Assembly: GCA_021399445.1 (NCBI GenBank)
Contig: JAJTUQ010000003.1
Span: forward strand, 3,224,001 to 3,288,000
DNA length: 64,000 bases
Direction of reading: 5' to 3'
DNA from: Xylogone sp. PMI_703
Taxonomy: Eukaryota; Ascomycota; Leotiomycetes
Shown here: positions 23,860 to 36,203 of the stretch, one piece after another
Numbering within the stretch: position 1 is the stretch's first letter
Layout of the letters: each line of letters begins with the position of its first letter
Position numbers and translations under genes: made by a program
Notes under the pieces: model-generated
The model's input: the letters and a program-made list of their open reading frames with translations, nothing else
Database searches by the model: none
What the model was told of the DNA's origin: nothing

Positions 23860-25529
23860 GGTGGAAGGGTGCTGTCTTTTACGGCCGATGGGAACAACCG
23901 GTGTACAGTTATGTCGGCGGTTTCATAAAATTGATTTGATGGGAGGAGGGGCAGAGATGGATGCCTTAGATAAAAAGTTTTCTGCCTTAGTAATAAGGGT
24001 TAGAGTCTTGGATGAGCAAGAACTCCAGACCAACACCTTTTTGTTGCATGTCTGTAGTGATTTGGAATTTCAATACGAGTAGAGAGATGGAGGCTTAAGG
24101 TTGCTCTGGCCAGAAGTTTGTTGCATGTCTGAGACAGTTCAGAATTGCATACGATTGGTTAAAAGCTTGCTCTGATCAAAGTTTTGTTGCACGTCTGTGT
24201 CGACTTGCAAGATGAATTACGGGTGAATTGCACAGTAGAGGTTTGATGAGCTTCTATGGAGAGAGACAGGCAGGTCAAGCCTAATGAATTAGGTCCGCGC
24301 CTGTCTACTCGCACACAGTATTGAAATTCTGAGTACTGCGGAAGTACACCAGCCTCACGGCACGTGCCTTGGCCTAGCCCGTCGAGCAAGGTGCGGAGAA
24401 GCCGGGTGCATGTAGTGCTGCATCGTCTGATGTGACGTTCCGTGATGGAGTCGAGGGCAAAGAATTTTCCCCAGGAAGAAAAAGAATCGCTCATTCCTGA
24501 TGGCGCTGGAGCAGTTTCCCGGTTTAGCCGTGGTCGCAAGGTGTGGCTGAAGAGGGGGGATTGTTGCTGGATCAGGGCCAAACGCAGGGTCGGCGGGCAA
24601 TGATCTTCTCTGCTGATGAACAGGTAGGGTCCTGTAGCCAGAGCGGTGTATATTTTTATTTTTATTTTCTTGGGGTTTGCCTCAACGTATGATTTCGTGA
24701 TTTCCGACTCTATCGACCTCTCGGCGGTCTTACAAATCTTTACAGCGTGTTTACCGTAGGCATTCATGGGGTTGGAGGTAATCGTGAGAACCCAAGCGCC
24801 CAGGGAAATTGAGCGGAGAGCACGGAAGCCAGCAACTGCAGGTGGATGATACGGTGCTTGTACGGAGGTACTACCGTACAGTACAGTATTGATAATCGTC
24901 CATGCACCCAACAATGACGTCGGCTGGGCCGGGTCAGGTGCAAGTGCAAGTGCAAGTGCAAGTGCCTGTGGCTAGTGCACCGCTTCCCCCATCGGCGGCA
25001 ACAACGAACTGCAACTGTAACTGCGAACAGAACAGTAGAGTTGCTGTGTGTGATCTTTTGCTGGCTGTGGCAAGTGGTGGCTAACAACTCGTTCGCAGCC
25101 ATGCTCGTGCTGACGAAGAATCGACGTCGTAGTGGATGATTAAGAGCATCCTGTTAAGCAATGCATTGACGTACAGTCCCGGGCGCTGGTGAGCGTTCGT
25201 TGACCCGTTGATGACGTGGGTTTCCCGAGCTTGGCGCAAACCGCCTTGGCGAGCTGCTTCTGGGCTGTGCAGGCTTGGTGCTCTCCCTCAGTAGGCCTGG
25301 TCGTAGCAGGGTCGTGAGGGCCATCAGAGGTGGTCCAGCACCTGTCCGCTTGCCGCCTCGACAATAAATAAGGACCGCTTGCTTCCTGCACTTCCTTTCT
25401 TTTCCCTTCCACCACTACAATCTTACAGAAACTCTTCTCCTCGTGCCTCGGTGTTATACCAACCAACAATCACTTCAATTTTCGCATCTTTCCAGCCTTT
25501 AAAGCTTCATCGTCCACACTCATATCACA
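23860..25529. other. Divergent intergenic region GTPase/pmp3
   Basis: 1.67 kb without a supported gene, partly GC-rich. It holds (CAAGTG)4 at 24941-24964, two overlapping TACAGTA copies at 24877-24888, and a pyrimidine-rich pmp3 leader after about 25385. A TATA-like AATAAATAAGG lies near 25363. The 251-codon minus-strand ORF inside is judged spurious. Confidence 0.5.
24941..24964. repeat. (CAAGTG)4 tandem hexamer
   Basis: Four perfect CAAGTG units in noncoding DNA, preceded by a partial unit GTG. Confidence 0.85.
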
Positions 25530-25911
25530 ATGGCATTCACTGCTAGGTACGTTCTCTCTCGCTCGAGGTTGCGTCATCCGAAGCATCCGACCGCAGAGCT
25601 CGACTTCCACCATCGAGCTGCTGTGAACATCGCGAGAATTGTCAAAATGCTAACTGCGCTGCGTACAGCGACATCTGCAAGATCATCCTTGCCATCATTC
25701 TCCCACCTCTTGGTGTCTTCCTCGAGCGTGGTTGCGGAGCTGATCTCTTGATTAACGTCCTGCTCACCATCCTTGGGTATGCTTCCCCGTCCCGCGCCTC
25801 CCCCAAAACGCTTGGCCGTCTCGCCGGGCTGCAAAGACGTCCTTATCTAACCCCATCTCTAGTTACATTCCTGGTATCATCCACGCCTTATACATCATCC
25901 TCAAGTATTAA
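25530..25911 (+). CDS. pmp3: Plasma membrane proteolipid 3 (Pmp3/UPF0057)
   Basis: Very small hydrophobic membrane protein. The family affects plasma-membrane potential and cation tolerance. Three exons, 25530-25546, 25669-25776 and 25863-25911, give 57 residues. After a 5-residue start the product reads SDICKIILAIILPPLGVFLERGCGADLLINVLLTILGYIPGIIHALYIILKY, which has the two membrane helices and the LPPLGVFLERGC signature of the family. No single frame contains it. Introns are 122 and 86 nt with splice phases 2 and 2. A pyrimidine-rich leader precedes the ATG. Confidence 0.96.
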
Positions 25912-27160
25912 GCAAAGAAAATATAAAACACCAAATCGATAATGCGCCCACTGTTTTCACGATACCTTTCTCTTCTAACGACCGATAATCCTCATTTCCT
26001 GACCGGGTCCTTACCCACTCGGTTATGCTGATCTTCGCACTGGCGTTCTTCTGTGTTATAATCAAGCATCGATTGTCGCATTTTTCCCTTCCAGCCTCCG
26101 TGGGATCTGGAATCATCCGCCTTGACAATGGCGCGGTGTGCATTGCTCGCGGGACATTCGGCATTCTGACTTGGCGGTCCACCCTGGTCGGAAGCTATGG
26201 CTTCAGTCAGCTCCTCGCGTTGCCTGTGCAACCAAACGGTCTGAGCGTTTCCCCATCGGCGGACGATGAACCTGCGCGCCCACGGAGGAAAATCGATGGC
26301 CAATTCCTGCAAATCAATCGGTGCCTGCTCAAGCATGTTGGATGTCGCGATGGTTTTTAATGTTCTATTTCCTTTTTTGCGATGTTTTAAGGGGTTTGAT
26401 TGTGCCACCTTTTGTCCACGGACTGCGGACTCTTTTGGTCTCGGTTGGATGGGCTTTGTACTATGACTCCAAACTTAGATAAATCCTAATCCTCGATACC
26501 CCTCATCTACTTGATACAATGCGCATGTGGTGATGCCGTAGTGATTTGATTAATGGTGCCATGTGTCACTTTGGAGTCTCAGAATGCGATTGCGCAGTGA
26601 AGCCGCTGTAACGTACATGAAAGACAGTTCCAGAAACCGCCTAAAGCAACCACATACATAGTATATCAAGCCTCGGGCGTTAAATGGCGTCTGTAGGGAT
26701 TCACAATTGGTGGTATATTTTTTCACGCATTTGCGACTCGCATGATGCACCTTAATTACTTATTTTGCCGGCTGCAATCGTTCCAAAGTACCCCAGTACA
26801 GAGGTACAAAGCTTGTACAAGAGGATATGATGCGTTATTTCGCATGACGTAGCCAAGACTTTTATTACCTCCCCAGCCACACCTCCTCACTTGCCACACT
26901 TTCCAAAAGAGGACTAGATTGCTTGAGAATCCATTTAACCAATAACATCGCACCTCCATCCTCACCAAACCCTCTACACCCGGGAGCGGTTAATTAAGCG
27001 AAAGCCCACACAGCAGTCTTGGCGCACTCTTTTGAGGTGGGAAAATAATTTCGAGAGCTTCTTCAACCCACCACCAAATCACAAAATCCCCTCTCGATCC
27101 CAATTTCCAAACGGCGCAGGATTCAAACTTCTTTGCGACCTCAATCAATAGATCTTCACA
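25912..27160. other. Intergenic pmp3/rpl22
   Basis: 1.25 kb holding the pmp3 3' UTR and rpl22 promoter. Overlapping ORFs on both strands near 26.0-26.4 kb lack recognisable domains. No RNA gene is found. Confidence 0.5.
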
Positions 27161-28004
27161 ATGGCACCACCACAAACAGTATGTACATGAACCACACCAA
27201 TGCTTTGCTGTTGGCCCGCCTTGAGAATATCTTCCCATGTCTTCTTCGCTTTGACTCTTCTTCTTTTCCCCTCTCCTGTGGAACCTTTCTCAACATATTA
27301 TTCATTCATGATGCTTTAGTTCTTAATATCTCTGAGAATGGGAGATTGGAATGAGAGGCAAAGATGATGTTGAGGAGAGTTTTTTTATATGAGGGGCAAG
27401 AAAAAGAGATACAGAGCAAGAGAGAGATGGGATAGAGAATTCGAAGGGTTGTGGCGTGATACAGTAGGCTAGATGCTCATGTATGTTTTTTCTCTCTATA
27501 GAAGACCGGACCCAAGGGCAAGCAAGCCAAGGTTACCAAGAAGGTGAGAATTAAATCCCCGTCCTTGTTACGCATTCTCCTATCATAAAGCTAACAAAAC
27601 GTGTGAACAAACAGTTCATCATCAACGCTTCCCAGCCCGCCAGCGATAAGATCTTCGACGTCTCCGCCTTCGAGAAGTTCCTCCAGGACAAGATCAAGGT
27701 TGACGGCCGCGTCGGAAACCTCGGTGACATTGTCCAGATCTCGCAGCAGGGAGAGGGCAAGATCGAGGTGATTGCACACACGCAGTTCTCGGGCCGATAC
27801 TTGAAGTACCTGTAAGTCAATCACATCATTTATCGATCGATCAAGGATCAAATTGGCTAACAAGCACCAAACAACAGCACCAAGAAGTTCCTCAAGAAGC
27901 AGCAGCTCCGCGACTGGCTCCGCGTCGTCTCCACCTCCAAGGGTGTCTACGAGCTCCGATTCTTCAACGTCGTTAACGACGATGCTGATGAGGATGATGA
28001 GTAA
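27161..28004 (+). CDS. rpl22: 60S ribosomal protein L22
   Basis: Large-subunit ribosomal protein eL22. Exons 27161-27178, 27502-27543, 27615-27811 and 27878-28004 give 127 residues. The product is [27 protein letters not shown], then [53 protein letters not shown] and an acidic DDADEDDE tail, all typical of eL22. The first coding exon is 18 nt and intron 1 is 323 nt, the longest intron in the window, as is common in fungal ribosomal protein genes. I saw no clear box C/D or H/ACA snoRNA in that intron. Confidence 0.97.
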
Positions 28005-28877
28005 ATGATGTCTCTCTCGCTCAGGCCAGAAAAAAATTTGGGAATTGGGGAAATTTGGGAAGGGGAGACCACCCCCTTTCATAACAAAGGGGGTTTAAGA
28101 GAAAACTTGTATATATCTCGAGGCGTCCGGTAAAATGAATGCTGAGATGTTGGGCTTCTCTTTGTCCTTCCCATACTTATTCTTCTCTGGATTTGAACAT
28201 GTGATGTGATGCAATGCGATGGAATGTGATTGTACTTGGAAAGATTTCTCTTGGGATCTTTTCACTGTGACCTAGTTAATCCAAATGGTGGGCACGCCCT
28301 AATCGATTGTTATACTTCGGTACAAATCATACAGCGCATGCTATCGTAACTAATCTAGCTAGACCAGTATTGAATGGAACGGCTAACACATGCAGTTGGT
28401 CTGCAGACTTTATGTTTTATTTTAGATTGCTACATATTTGATAGCTAAGATACCACATCACTCATGATAATGTCAAAATTTTGCCTTCACAAATGAAGAA
28501 GAACCGACCCCAAGGGTCCTGTTAACCAATAGAAGTAGACAGGAAAGAAATGCAGCATGCATGTTGTAGTGCATGATACATATAAAGGAAATAGACCTGA
28601 TATGAAATGACATAATTTTTAGTGATAGATCGCTTCTTTTGACACCGAGTTCCCCATCCCAAGCCAAGACTACATCAAGAGGGTACCCAACCAGTCCGCT
28701 CGCCCATAAAATCGCTAGACAAACAAATGAAACATGGTAAAGACCCGGACAAAAAGGGTTATCATATCCAGCATTCAAATCCAAAGAATTCCCAATCCAG
28801 ACCCTCACGAGCACGTGGTCATTGACTCCTAAATTCCAAAGGGCGCCTTAACTCTCTTAATGGTACTGCGAAATAGC
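28005..28877. other. Convergent 3' flanks rpl22/facB
   Basis: AT-rich 870-base spacer with both 3' UTRs. A short GATGTGATGCAATGCGATGGAATGTGAT direct-repeat-like run is seen near 28203, and nothing else. Confidence 0.45.
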
Positions 28878-31691
28878 TCATAATCCAAACATCGCCTCCA
28901 ACCCATCATACATATAGCTCTCCAAAGGAGCGGTGGAGGGAGCTAATGTATGCTGGCGACCCGATGATAATGCCTCATTACCTGGCATATCCTCGGTAGA
29001 GCTGAGACTGTCATCACTGAAGCTTAGCACACTCTGCGCTACTCCATGATTGGCAGGTAGATTCGTGAAATCGTTCACTGTTAACCCAGCCACATCCCAG
29101 GATTCTGGTGACCATTCTTCGTAGTTTGACGGTGTTACATGTGTATTGGCTTCATCTAACACAATGGCTGGGCCACCATAAATCGCGTCGTATAAGTTTG
29201 ATGTGCCGCTGTCGAGCGAGCCCAGAAGTGCTTCCCATTCTGAGGGTAGTGGGGTGCTGGTATGCTTAGATGACGGATATGTGTTGGAGGGAAAGAGCGG
29301 AGTATGGCTATTAGGGTTACTTTGGTGGTGAGTACGAGCTGGGGCATTGGCGCTCGAAGCAATGGTTAGAGGGAAGTAGTCGAGGTTAACACGCGTATCG
29401 GGGGTATGAGAGCTGTATCTTTGCGAAGGGGTCGGTTGACCGGCGCCGCGATAATCATGTCGGGATATGGGAGAATCCGATCGAGCAGAATCAAACGAGC
29501 TGCGGCTTTGCCGTTGTATTGAGGCGTTTGGCATCGTTGCCCGCCGCAGTTTGTCTTGTTGTGCACGAAGGTCGGTCTCACTCATGATAACGCTAGCATG
29601 TCTTGAAGATATGGGCCGTATCTGTTTCTTTGTTGTAGACGGAGATGATTCCGACTTCACAGACTTAGGTGCAGATGTAATATTCTCTGGACTTTGCATG
29701 ATTGCTGGTGGTGACATCTCCACAGGGATCATAGATGCTGCAAGTCTCCTAAAGTCAGCTGCCCTAGGCGCTCCCGCCTTTTCCAGAAGACCTATCACAG
29801 CAATGACAAGGCGTTGACTGTCTTGCATCAGCTTCCCTTCCTGTTTGAGATCTAAGCCTTGGTAAAGCAGGCTTAGTCCACAAAGGGTAAGTGCTTCGTT
29901 CTTGTTGATACAGAACGAGAAGGACAGGTTACGTTCTTCGAGGAGTTGCATAATTTGAATGATATGCTTGCTCGAATTGCCAACGGATAGAACGGATGAC
30001 GATGCTTTATTGCCTAGTGTTGAGCCGACGGCAGGACGGTGTATCAAAGTGCGAATGTAGTAGTAAGCAAGGGACTAATTGTACGTTAGTAGATGGGCAG
30101 CATTATGTTTCTGCATATAAGCTTACCAAAAGCGCAGATCTACTGCCAGTGATATCTGTAGAAGGCTTATCTTGAACGAATGTGAGTTTGAGATGCATTG
30201 GAAGGCCGTCGGACCACTCATTGAGCTGCTCCTCGAGCGAGTGCAAGGTCTGGAGAGAAAGTTCGTGCGTTGCAGCCGCAGGATACAGTTGATCAAGGAC
30301 TCTGGAGAGAATGCGTGACACGCGGAAGAGAGCAAGAGCACTGGAGATCTTCGTGTACTCGCCTGGTAGGGTAGGCAGAAATCCTTTCTCTGTGACATAT
30401 TCGTCATCGGTATCTGAAGGATACTCTGCATGAATATCCTCTTCTTTAAGAAGCTTTGGAAGACCGAGTAAGGCTGCAGAAAAGCTGTGTTTTTTAAAGA
30501 ATCAGCTTTTAGTTACTACAGTAAATTTTAGTTATGACTTACCAATCAAGTGTATACAAGGTCCAGAAGGCCTTCTTTCTCGTCTCAATTGTCAGTGCTC
30601 CTAGCGAGAATCGTTTCTGACTTTGGTGTAGACCAAGACGGTGTGAAACAGCTACGGCAATTCCTTTGTAGTGTTGTAATCGTGTGTAGTCTGCCTTACA
30701 GATACAGGAAATAATCGCCAAAATGAGACACTGCAAGGTGGCGAGGGTGTTATCCATGAGAACGCAGTCCAGGGACGTTCGCCACTGGTTTTCGCATGCA
30801 GCTATCTGCGCTCTGTCAGGCTGGTCGCAGGAGAGCGCGGCTATGGCAAACACGAGGTGCAGCTGTGCCAGTTTGTGATTGCTCTTGACTTGCTCTGGAT
30901 TTGCCATGTACTCCTCGTAGAGCTTCAGGAAGGTCGGCTTATGGAGTACGGGGAATAGAGGTGCCCACTCTTGGAAGAAGACGTTGACACATCGGTCAGA
31001 AAACATCCGCGGAGGGGCTTTTCCCAGCGTCGACAATGATGGAAGCACTTTGCTGGGGGAGTCGGCTTGAATATTGAGGAAGGCTTCGGTGTTGAAGCCT
31101 GCGAGAGACTTTCCGCTCTCCTGGATTCTTCGTTTGAACGCATCTATTGAAAATGTTAGTACTCCATATCGTCGGTCATATCGGATTGTGTCCAGTAAAC
31201 GTACCGACAAATGCTCGTCCACTCGAGGCTCCCATGAAATAGGAATCCGAATTATCGGCTCCAAGTAATAATGGAGAGGCCTGCACACGGAACACATCTT
31301 CCCTGGGTGGGCTGAGGGACGTCTCTCTGCGACTCTCGAGAGACGGACTGGGAGCCGAGGGAGAGAAGGAGGGCCGTGGATGCGAATTCATCTTGGACAG
31401 CATATCGATCTTCTCGTCTTTCTCATCTAGCAGGTCCTTCAACTCCCTGACCTCGGCTTCCAGACAGCGCACGCGCTCCTCCAACGACTCGGTGTAACCG
31501 CGCGGGAAGGCCCTCCTGCTCAGCTTATCGCTCGTCTTGCACTCGAAGCCGACATTGGCACACTGGGTACAGCACGGACGGATGCCATCACATCGTATCT
31601 TTTTACTGCGACACCTGTCGCAAGCCTGCGCAATCCTGCTCTGCGAACTCGTCCCCACCTTGATCACCTTCATCGGTAGTATTCCCGGCAT
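28878..31691 (-). CDS. facB: FacB/Cat8-type Zn2Cys6 transcription factor
   Basis: Regulator of acetate use and gluconeogenesis in the FacB/Cat8 family, acting on genes such as acetyl-CoA synthetase and glyoxylate enzymes. Exons 31691-31205, 31143-30543, 30484-30127 and 30074-28878 give 880 residues, close to Aspergillus FacB. The N-terminus [12 protein letters not shown] precedes the binuclear zinc cluster [21 protein letters not shown]...C (first Cys near residue 24), then the linker [21 protein letters not shown] and a coiled coil ([21 protein letters not shown]). The middle homology region holds [24 protein letters not shown] and [18 protein letters not shown]. The C-terminal half is Ser/Thr/Pro-rich with acidic activation-like patches (e.g. 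[18 protein letters not shown]). The DNA-binding region and linker are nearly diagnostic for FacB/Cat8. Confidence 0.93.
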
Positions 31692-34205
31692 GACGGGCGA
31701 CTAATGCTTTCTGCCCTTCTTCCCCCTATTTTTTCAAAACTTTTCGTTTCTCTGCTGCGTAGATGAGGTAGTGGTGGAGGAAGAGGGTGTTGTGCCGGAT
31801 ATCGCGGTCGTTTTCTGGGGTCCAGGCTAAGTGGAAATGGGATTCGGAGCCCGGTATGCGTAATCCAAGCACACTAACAGCGAAATGCTCGGCAGGTCCA
31901 AGGTGTCTGCTGCAGCGTCAACAGCCGGTGAGAATTGGTCGTCATAAGCAGCGAATGCCACAGGTTCGATATTGCCACGGAAAAGAATATGCGATGAGTT
32001 GTAGAAAGGGAAGAAAAGGCCTTCAGAAGCGACAATGCAACGTGGGTGGAAAAGGGTTGGGAAAAAAAGATGCGGAGGGACGGGCGAGGTTAATTATTGC
32101 TAGCGATGGTGTAGGAACAATTAGCGACGTCGTGGTGGGAATCTGGGGGAGGGGAGGAACCCGTCAAGAAGGGAGAAAGTCGGGGCCAAAACGCCAATTT
32201 GTGCCAGTGCCAATTTGTGCCAATTGTTGGCCTGAGATCTCAGCTGCTCCCTTGCACGCGCCATCCCCGATCGGGGCAGCCGTAGACCAGGGGGGTTCCA
32301 CTGAATTGAGTGCGTGATGAGGCTGCTGATTGGCTGGATGTAAGGTGGACTGCAGCAGACATGAGACTAGGGAACCACGAGAGCGAGTTGCGGCCTGAGG
32401 TTTCTCTAAGATCTGAAGTCTGTGGAACGGCCATGCGTGACTTTGCTTCTTCCAGCTGAAACAGAGAGCCCTTCCAGCGTCACTGCTGTCCTCATTGCTT
32501 TTTACCATACCACAGTATATCCACCTTAAAATTCTTATCTCCAAGCCGTCAGACTACATGTATATTGCCTCGACCACATTCGCTGCCTCGTAAGATCCGG
32601 CGAGCACTTGTGTACCAGTGGTTTAGCAGAGGTGACAAGAATAGCCGAATTCTGCTCTGGCTGCTGCCGTCCGACCCAAACAAAAAAAAGCTCTGGTGTT
32701 CAGTCCAGCTCGGGGCGATTCGAACCCTCTCTTCTATCTTCTGGCTTCTAGCTTCTCCCCTTTCTATCTGCTGTAAGTGGCTCCAGGCCTGCACACGCCT
32801 CGTCTACAGCCACACCGTGTGCCAGGTGTTGATCATGATGCAACGCTGTCTCTCAGCCCGTTGACTCCCGAACGTCAAGATGTCGTCGTCCAGTTTGCGG
32901 TACCGGGACTCTCTACCACAGTACACACGCGTGCCAGTAGTCACACACCATCCGCCTGCAGTTTTCGCTTCGGAGGGAACCCCGCGCAGCCCTGGGCATG
33001 ACGATTGACGAGCCTCGAGGGGCTCTTGTCCTACGAAGGAGATATCTCACTACTCTACTCAGTCTGAGTTGGAATCATCCAAAATTGATCCAGCAAGACT
33101 ATCGACTCGGGCGGCTCGTATGCAAGCGTTGGGGATTGGATCTGTACGAACTGGCCAATTCAGCCTTAATGGGGGGATGCAGCCAACCCCCGCCAGCATC
33201 TAATTACCGGACTCGATGTGTTCTGTTCTGCTCTGTCCTACTGAGATACTGGGGTGCTGAGGTACTGAGTGACTAAAGGCTATTATCTGCTGTCTGATAG
33301 AGTAGTGCTCACGGGTGCAGCGGTGTCTACGGTAAAGCCCGGGGCAGCTAGATTCTAGGCTTTCGTACCCCAGAGATGGCCAGATCCGGGGCTTGAGCAC
33401 AGGCGTGACTTGTTGTGCTCGCATCAACGCCGCAGCCTAGGAAGATGCGGAACCGGTGCATGACTGCAGAACCTGCTCTGGCTGCCGCGATTGCAAAGTT
33501 GCTAATTCAGTGCTTGTCATGATGCTTTCTTTTTTCATTTACCTCTCTTAAGTCGACTAGGCTGACCAGTTTTGCCGCTTGCTCCCGCTCCAAGGGCATG
33601 CTGGAGCCGCTGCCAATCACGCCCATGGGCTTCGTACCTCAGTGACTGCGGGGCAGCTCAAGCTATCCTGAGCTATGCTTGAGGTTGTCCAGAACTGGAT
33701 CTCTCGTGCTGTCTCTCTAGAACAAGTCGGGGAGAGTCACACAGCAGCACCTTGCGTGCCCGAAAACGTGGAGAACCCCGTTATACTGCCCCAGCATTTC
33801 CCCAGCCTTTCTCCAGTCTGGCGGGTTTTCCCAAGACAATGATCCCATAACTCGTGTGCACTGGTCGCCGTTGCGAGATGGCTCGAAAAAGTGCAAAAGT
33901 GGTACGATGTTATTCCGGGCCTGCCGCTAAGGGTTTCCCTCGCTGCACCTCCTGCCTCCTCGGGACGCCTCTTCAAAAAACCCTTGACTCATGGCACAGT
34001 CCGCTCTGCACCAGGCACTGTCATTCCTGCGAGTAGATGCTTCTCAACATGGAATCTGCGGATCGCCTACTTCCAGGAGGATCTTGGAGCATGGATTACA
34101 CGGTATGTACGGGTGAATGGTTGGAGCTCGATGCATCCCTCCTTATGCATCATTGTTGTCCTGGCCTGGGTTATGGCCTCTTTTGACGTGCGTTAGCGGC
34201 GGCTC
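31692..34205. other. Long upstream region of facB, no gene
   Basis: 2.5 kb of mixed, partly GC-rich DNA. It includes three CCAAT boxes at 32194-32224 and CTGGGG/GAGGGG (CreA-like SYGGRG) runs around 32143-32156. ORFs up to 176 codons show no domain. No RNA gene is recognised, and a long 5' leader or large promoter is plausible. Confidence 0.5.
32194..32224. promoter_or_regulatory. CCAAT-box array upstream of facB
   Basis: Direct repeat CCAATTTGTGCCA at 32194-32206 and 32210-32222, followed at once by a third CCAAT (32220-32224). It lies about 500 bases before the facB ATG. CCAAT is the HAP/CBC complex target in fungi. The function here is inferred. Confidence 0.5.
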
Positions 34206-36203
34206 TCAACTGAAATCCTCCTCCTCATTGGCTTCTGCCAACTGTCCTGCTTCTGTTTCGGGATTATCCTTTAATCCGAGATATGCCTGCACTAGTTCGT
34301 TCTTCAGGATTGCATCCCACTGTGATATGAGATGGATGATTAGCAAATCTTATCAATCAGCAGTACCTCTTTGCTACAGGGGCCTACCTGCTCCTCTACC
34401 AGCTTGCAGGCTGCCTCTAGTAAGCTGCCCTCTCTCTGCCTTAACTGTAGCGCACATCTCTTACGGTCAATCGGGATGCTGGAATTATCGTCCCACAGGT
34501 GGAGCTCCTCAAAACCATATAGTCGTTGGAGCTGCTCTTGAAGAACACGTTGGACCAGGGCCAGGACCCGAGCATGGAATACTTCCTGGAGCGGATGGCC
34601 TTGAATAAGGGTCTCAAATGTGTCTGTTGCGTCCGTCACATCCGACTCCTGCCAAAACACCAATAGCCTGCTTCGAGTCCCATCGTGTTCCTGCATGACG
34701 CGAAGCTGCAGCCCATCCTCCTCATTCACGGCATAGAAATAGAGAAAGGGGCTCTTCCATGTCAGCACACCATTCTCCCTTGATATGTTGAGGACCGGTG
34801 GCCCCTGAAAAACTGCTGCCTTTGCATTGGAGAAAGGGTCGTCCAGAAGCGATGCCAAGCTCAATGCTAGCTGGTCTTTCTCGCTCGACATATCGATAAA
34901 GCCATAGCTGAAAACCATCTCCGCATTGCTCTTGGATATATCATAGCTTATCGTGATCTCTTCTCCCGCCTGCACATCCATTCCACCTCGTAGAAGTAGC
35001 TGCACACCATGTCCGGAGTTGGGGTCATAATCGTAATAAGCATTGGGTGCTCCTGCATGGTTGGCCATGTCCAAGCAAGGAACCATTGCTTCTCCAGAGT
35101 GAGGTAGTTCGAGGCATCGCGATCTGTACCAAGCATCTAGAAGGGTCCAATGTGAAAGTTGCAGTGATCCGTTCTGCCACCAGCATTTTTGACACCATGC
35201 TATGTCGGCTGTCTTTGCTTGTAGGTCTTCCAATTCTCGATCTAGCGCCACCAGCTTTGCATTTAGAGCCGACTATTCAAGTCAGTCAGACTGATTTTGG
35301 CTTTCACACATGAGAAGTTATGTATGCGTAACATCTAGTTGGGCACTGCATATAGTAGATGATATTACAAGGTTCATGCATGCTAAGTATCCTCAAGACA
35401 CTCGAATGCAAACTTGAAGCTCTTCTCTAAGAGCAGCATTGAAAGACTAGATAAGACAATACAGCATAGAAAATGAATCATCAGCACATACCTCAAGAGA
35501 AGTGCCACCGAGCATAAGCCGCTCATCCTCAGTCCACATCGTAGGAACCGGGACGTCATCCGGCAACATCTTGACGTACTCAGTCCAGGGGTTCGAAATC
35601 CCGACATGGCCATCATCCGTAGATGAAGAAATAGTAATTTGCATCAGGAGAAACAAGAGTATATCTCCACGCAGAGACTATTTGAAAAAAGTTCCAAATC
35701 ATTAGTTTAGTTCCTTCCTGAAATCTTTGTATGCACCTCATTCCGGTTCCGTGATTAATCCCGAGACGCAGGGGCGGAACCAAAATCCCTTGCATGTAAG
35801 GAGAAGAAAATACGGAAATCCCGAGTGGAAAATGTAATCTGATAATATTTACTCGTGCGGGAGAGAAGGAGAGAAAATCAATTGACATTGAGATTGAGAA
35901 AAGAAAAGAATTCCTATATACTTTATGCCCAACCGCATCAAGCAGTTCCCGAAAATGATGATCTACCTTCGCATGTTCCTCCACTTTCTCCGCGCAGAGC
36001 GCGAGATCGTGAGGTACGTTCAGTAGTACAGTGGGAGAAGACGGTGCTGTTGTTGTAGATGTTAATTGGCGATCTGCTCTCAGCGCGAATCCCTTGCCGT
36101 CCAGATTGTAGACGCTGGTGTCGATGAAGTCGACGTCGTTGAGCTTCGCCCAGGCCGGCAGGGCAGCTATTGGGAGTTTAGCACGCTGCATTTGGGATCC
36201 CAT
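34206..36203 (-). CDS. SET-domain lysine methyltransferase, RKM/LSMT-like
   Basis: Putative protein-lysine methyltransferase of the SET class that includes ribosomal (Rkm) and RuBisCO-LSMT enzymes, with target unknown. Exons 36203-35922, 35677-35492, 35272-34367 and 34319-34206 give 495 residues. The N-terminal SET strand region is LPAWAKLNDVDFIDTSVYNLDGKGFALRADRQL...VLLNVPHDLAL. The insert runs LLFLLMQITISSSTDDG...NPWTEYVKMLPDDVPVPTMWTEDERLMLGGTSLE. The catalytic core is VPCLDMANHAGAPNAYYDYD and AGEEITISYDISKSNAEMVFSYGF. A C-terminal helical substrate-binding region follows. Intron 1 (244 nt, 35921-35678) has no stop in frame over much of its length, so its borders are the least certain. The second ATG five codons downstream is an alternative start. 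Confidence 0.85.

Noticed and set aside
24159..24914. 251-codon minus-strand ORF in the GTPase/pmp3 spacer
   Set aside because: No recognisable domain, poor residue composition, and it spans a tandem region of alternative frames. It looks like a chance ORF in GC-richer intergenic DNA.
25992..26408. ORFs on both strands downstream of pmp3
   Set aside because: They overlap in opposite frames with no domain, the pattern of random open frames.
27179..27501. Possible snoRNA in the long first intron of rpl22
   Set aside because: No clear box C plus box D pair with terminal stem, and no H/ACA hairpin pattern could be seen.
31787..32317. 176-codon ORF upstream of facB
   Set aside because: Arg/Gly-rich with no domain, and it overlaps the CCAAT array. 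Most likely an accident of GC-rich sequence.
32710..32730. GATTCGAACC on the plus strand suggesting a minus-strand tRNA
   Set aside because: The T-stem does not pair (A opposite C) and no other arm fits.
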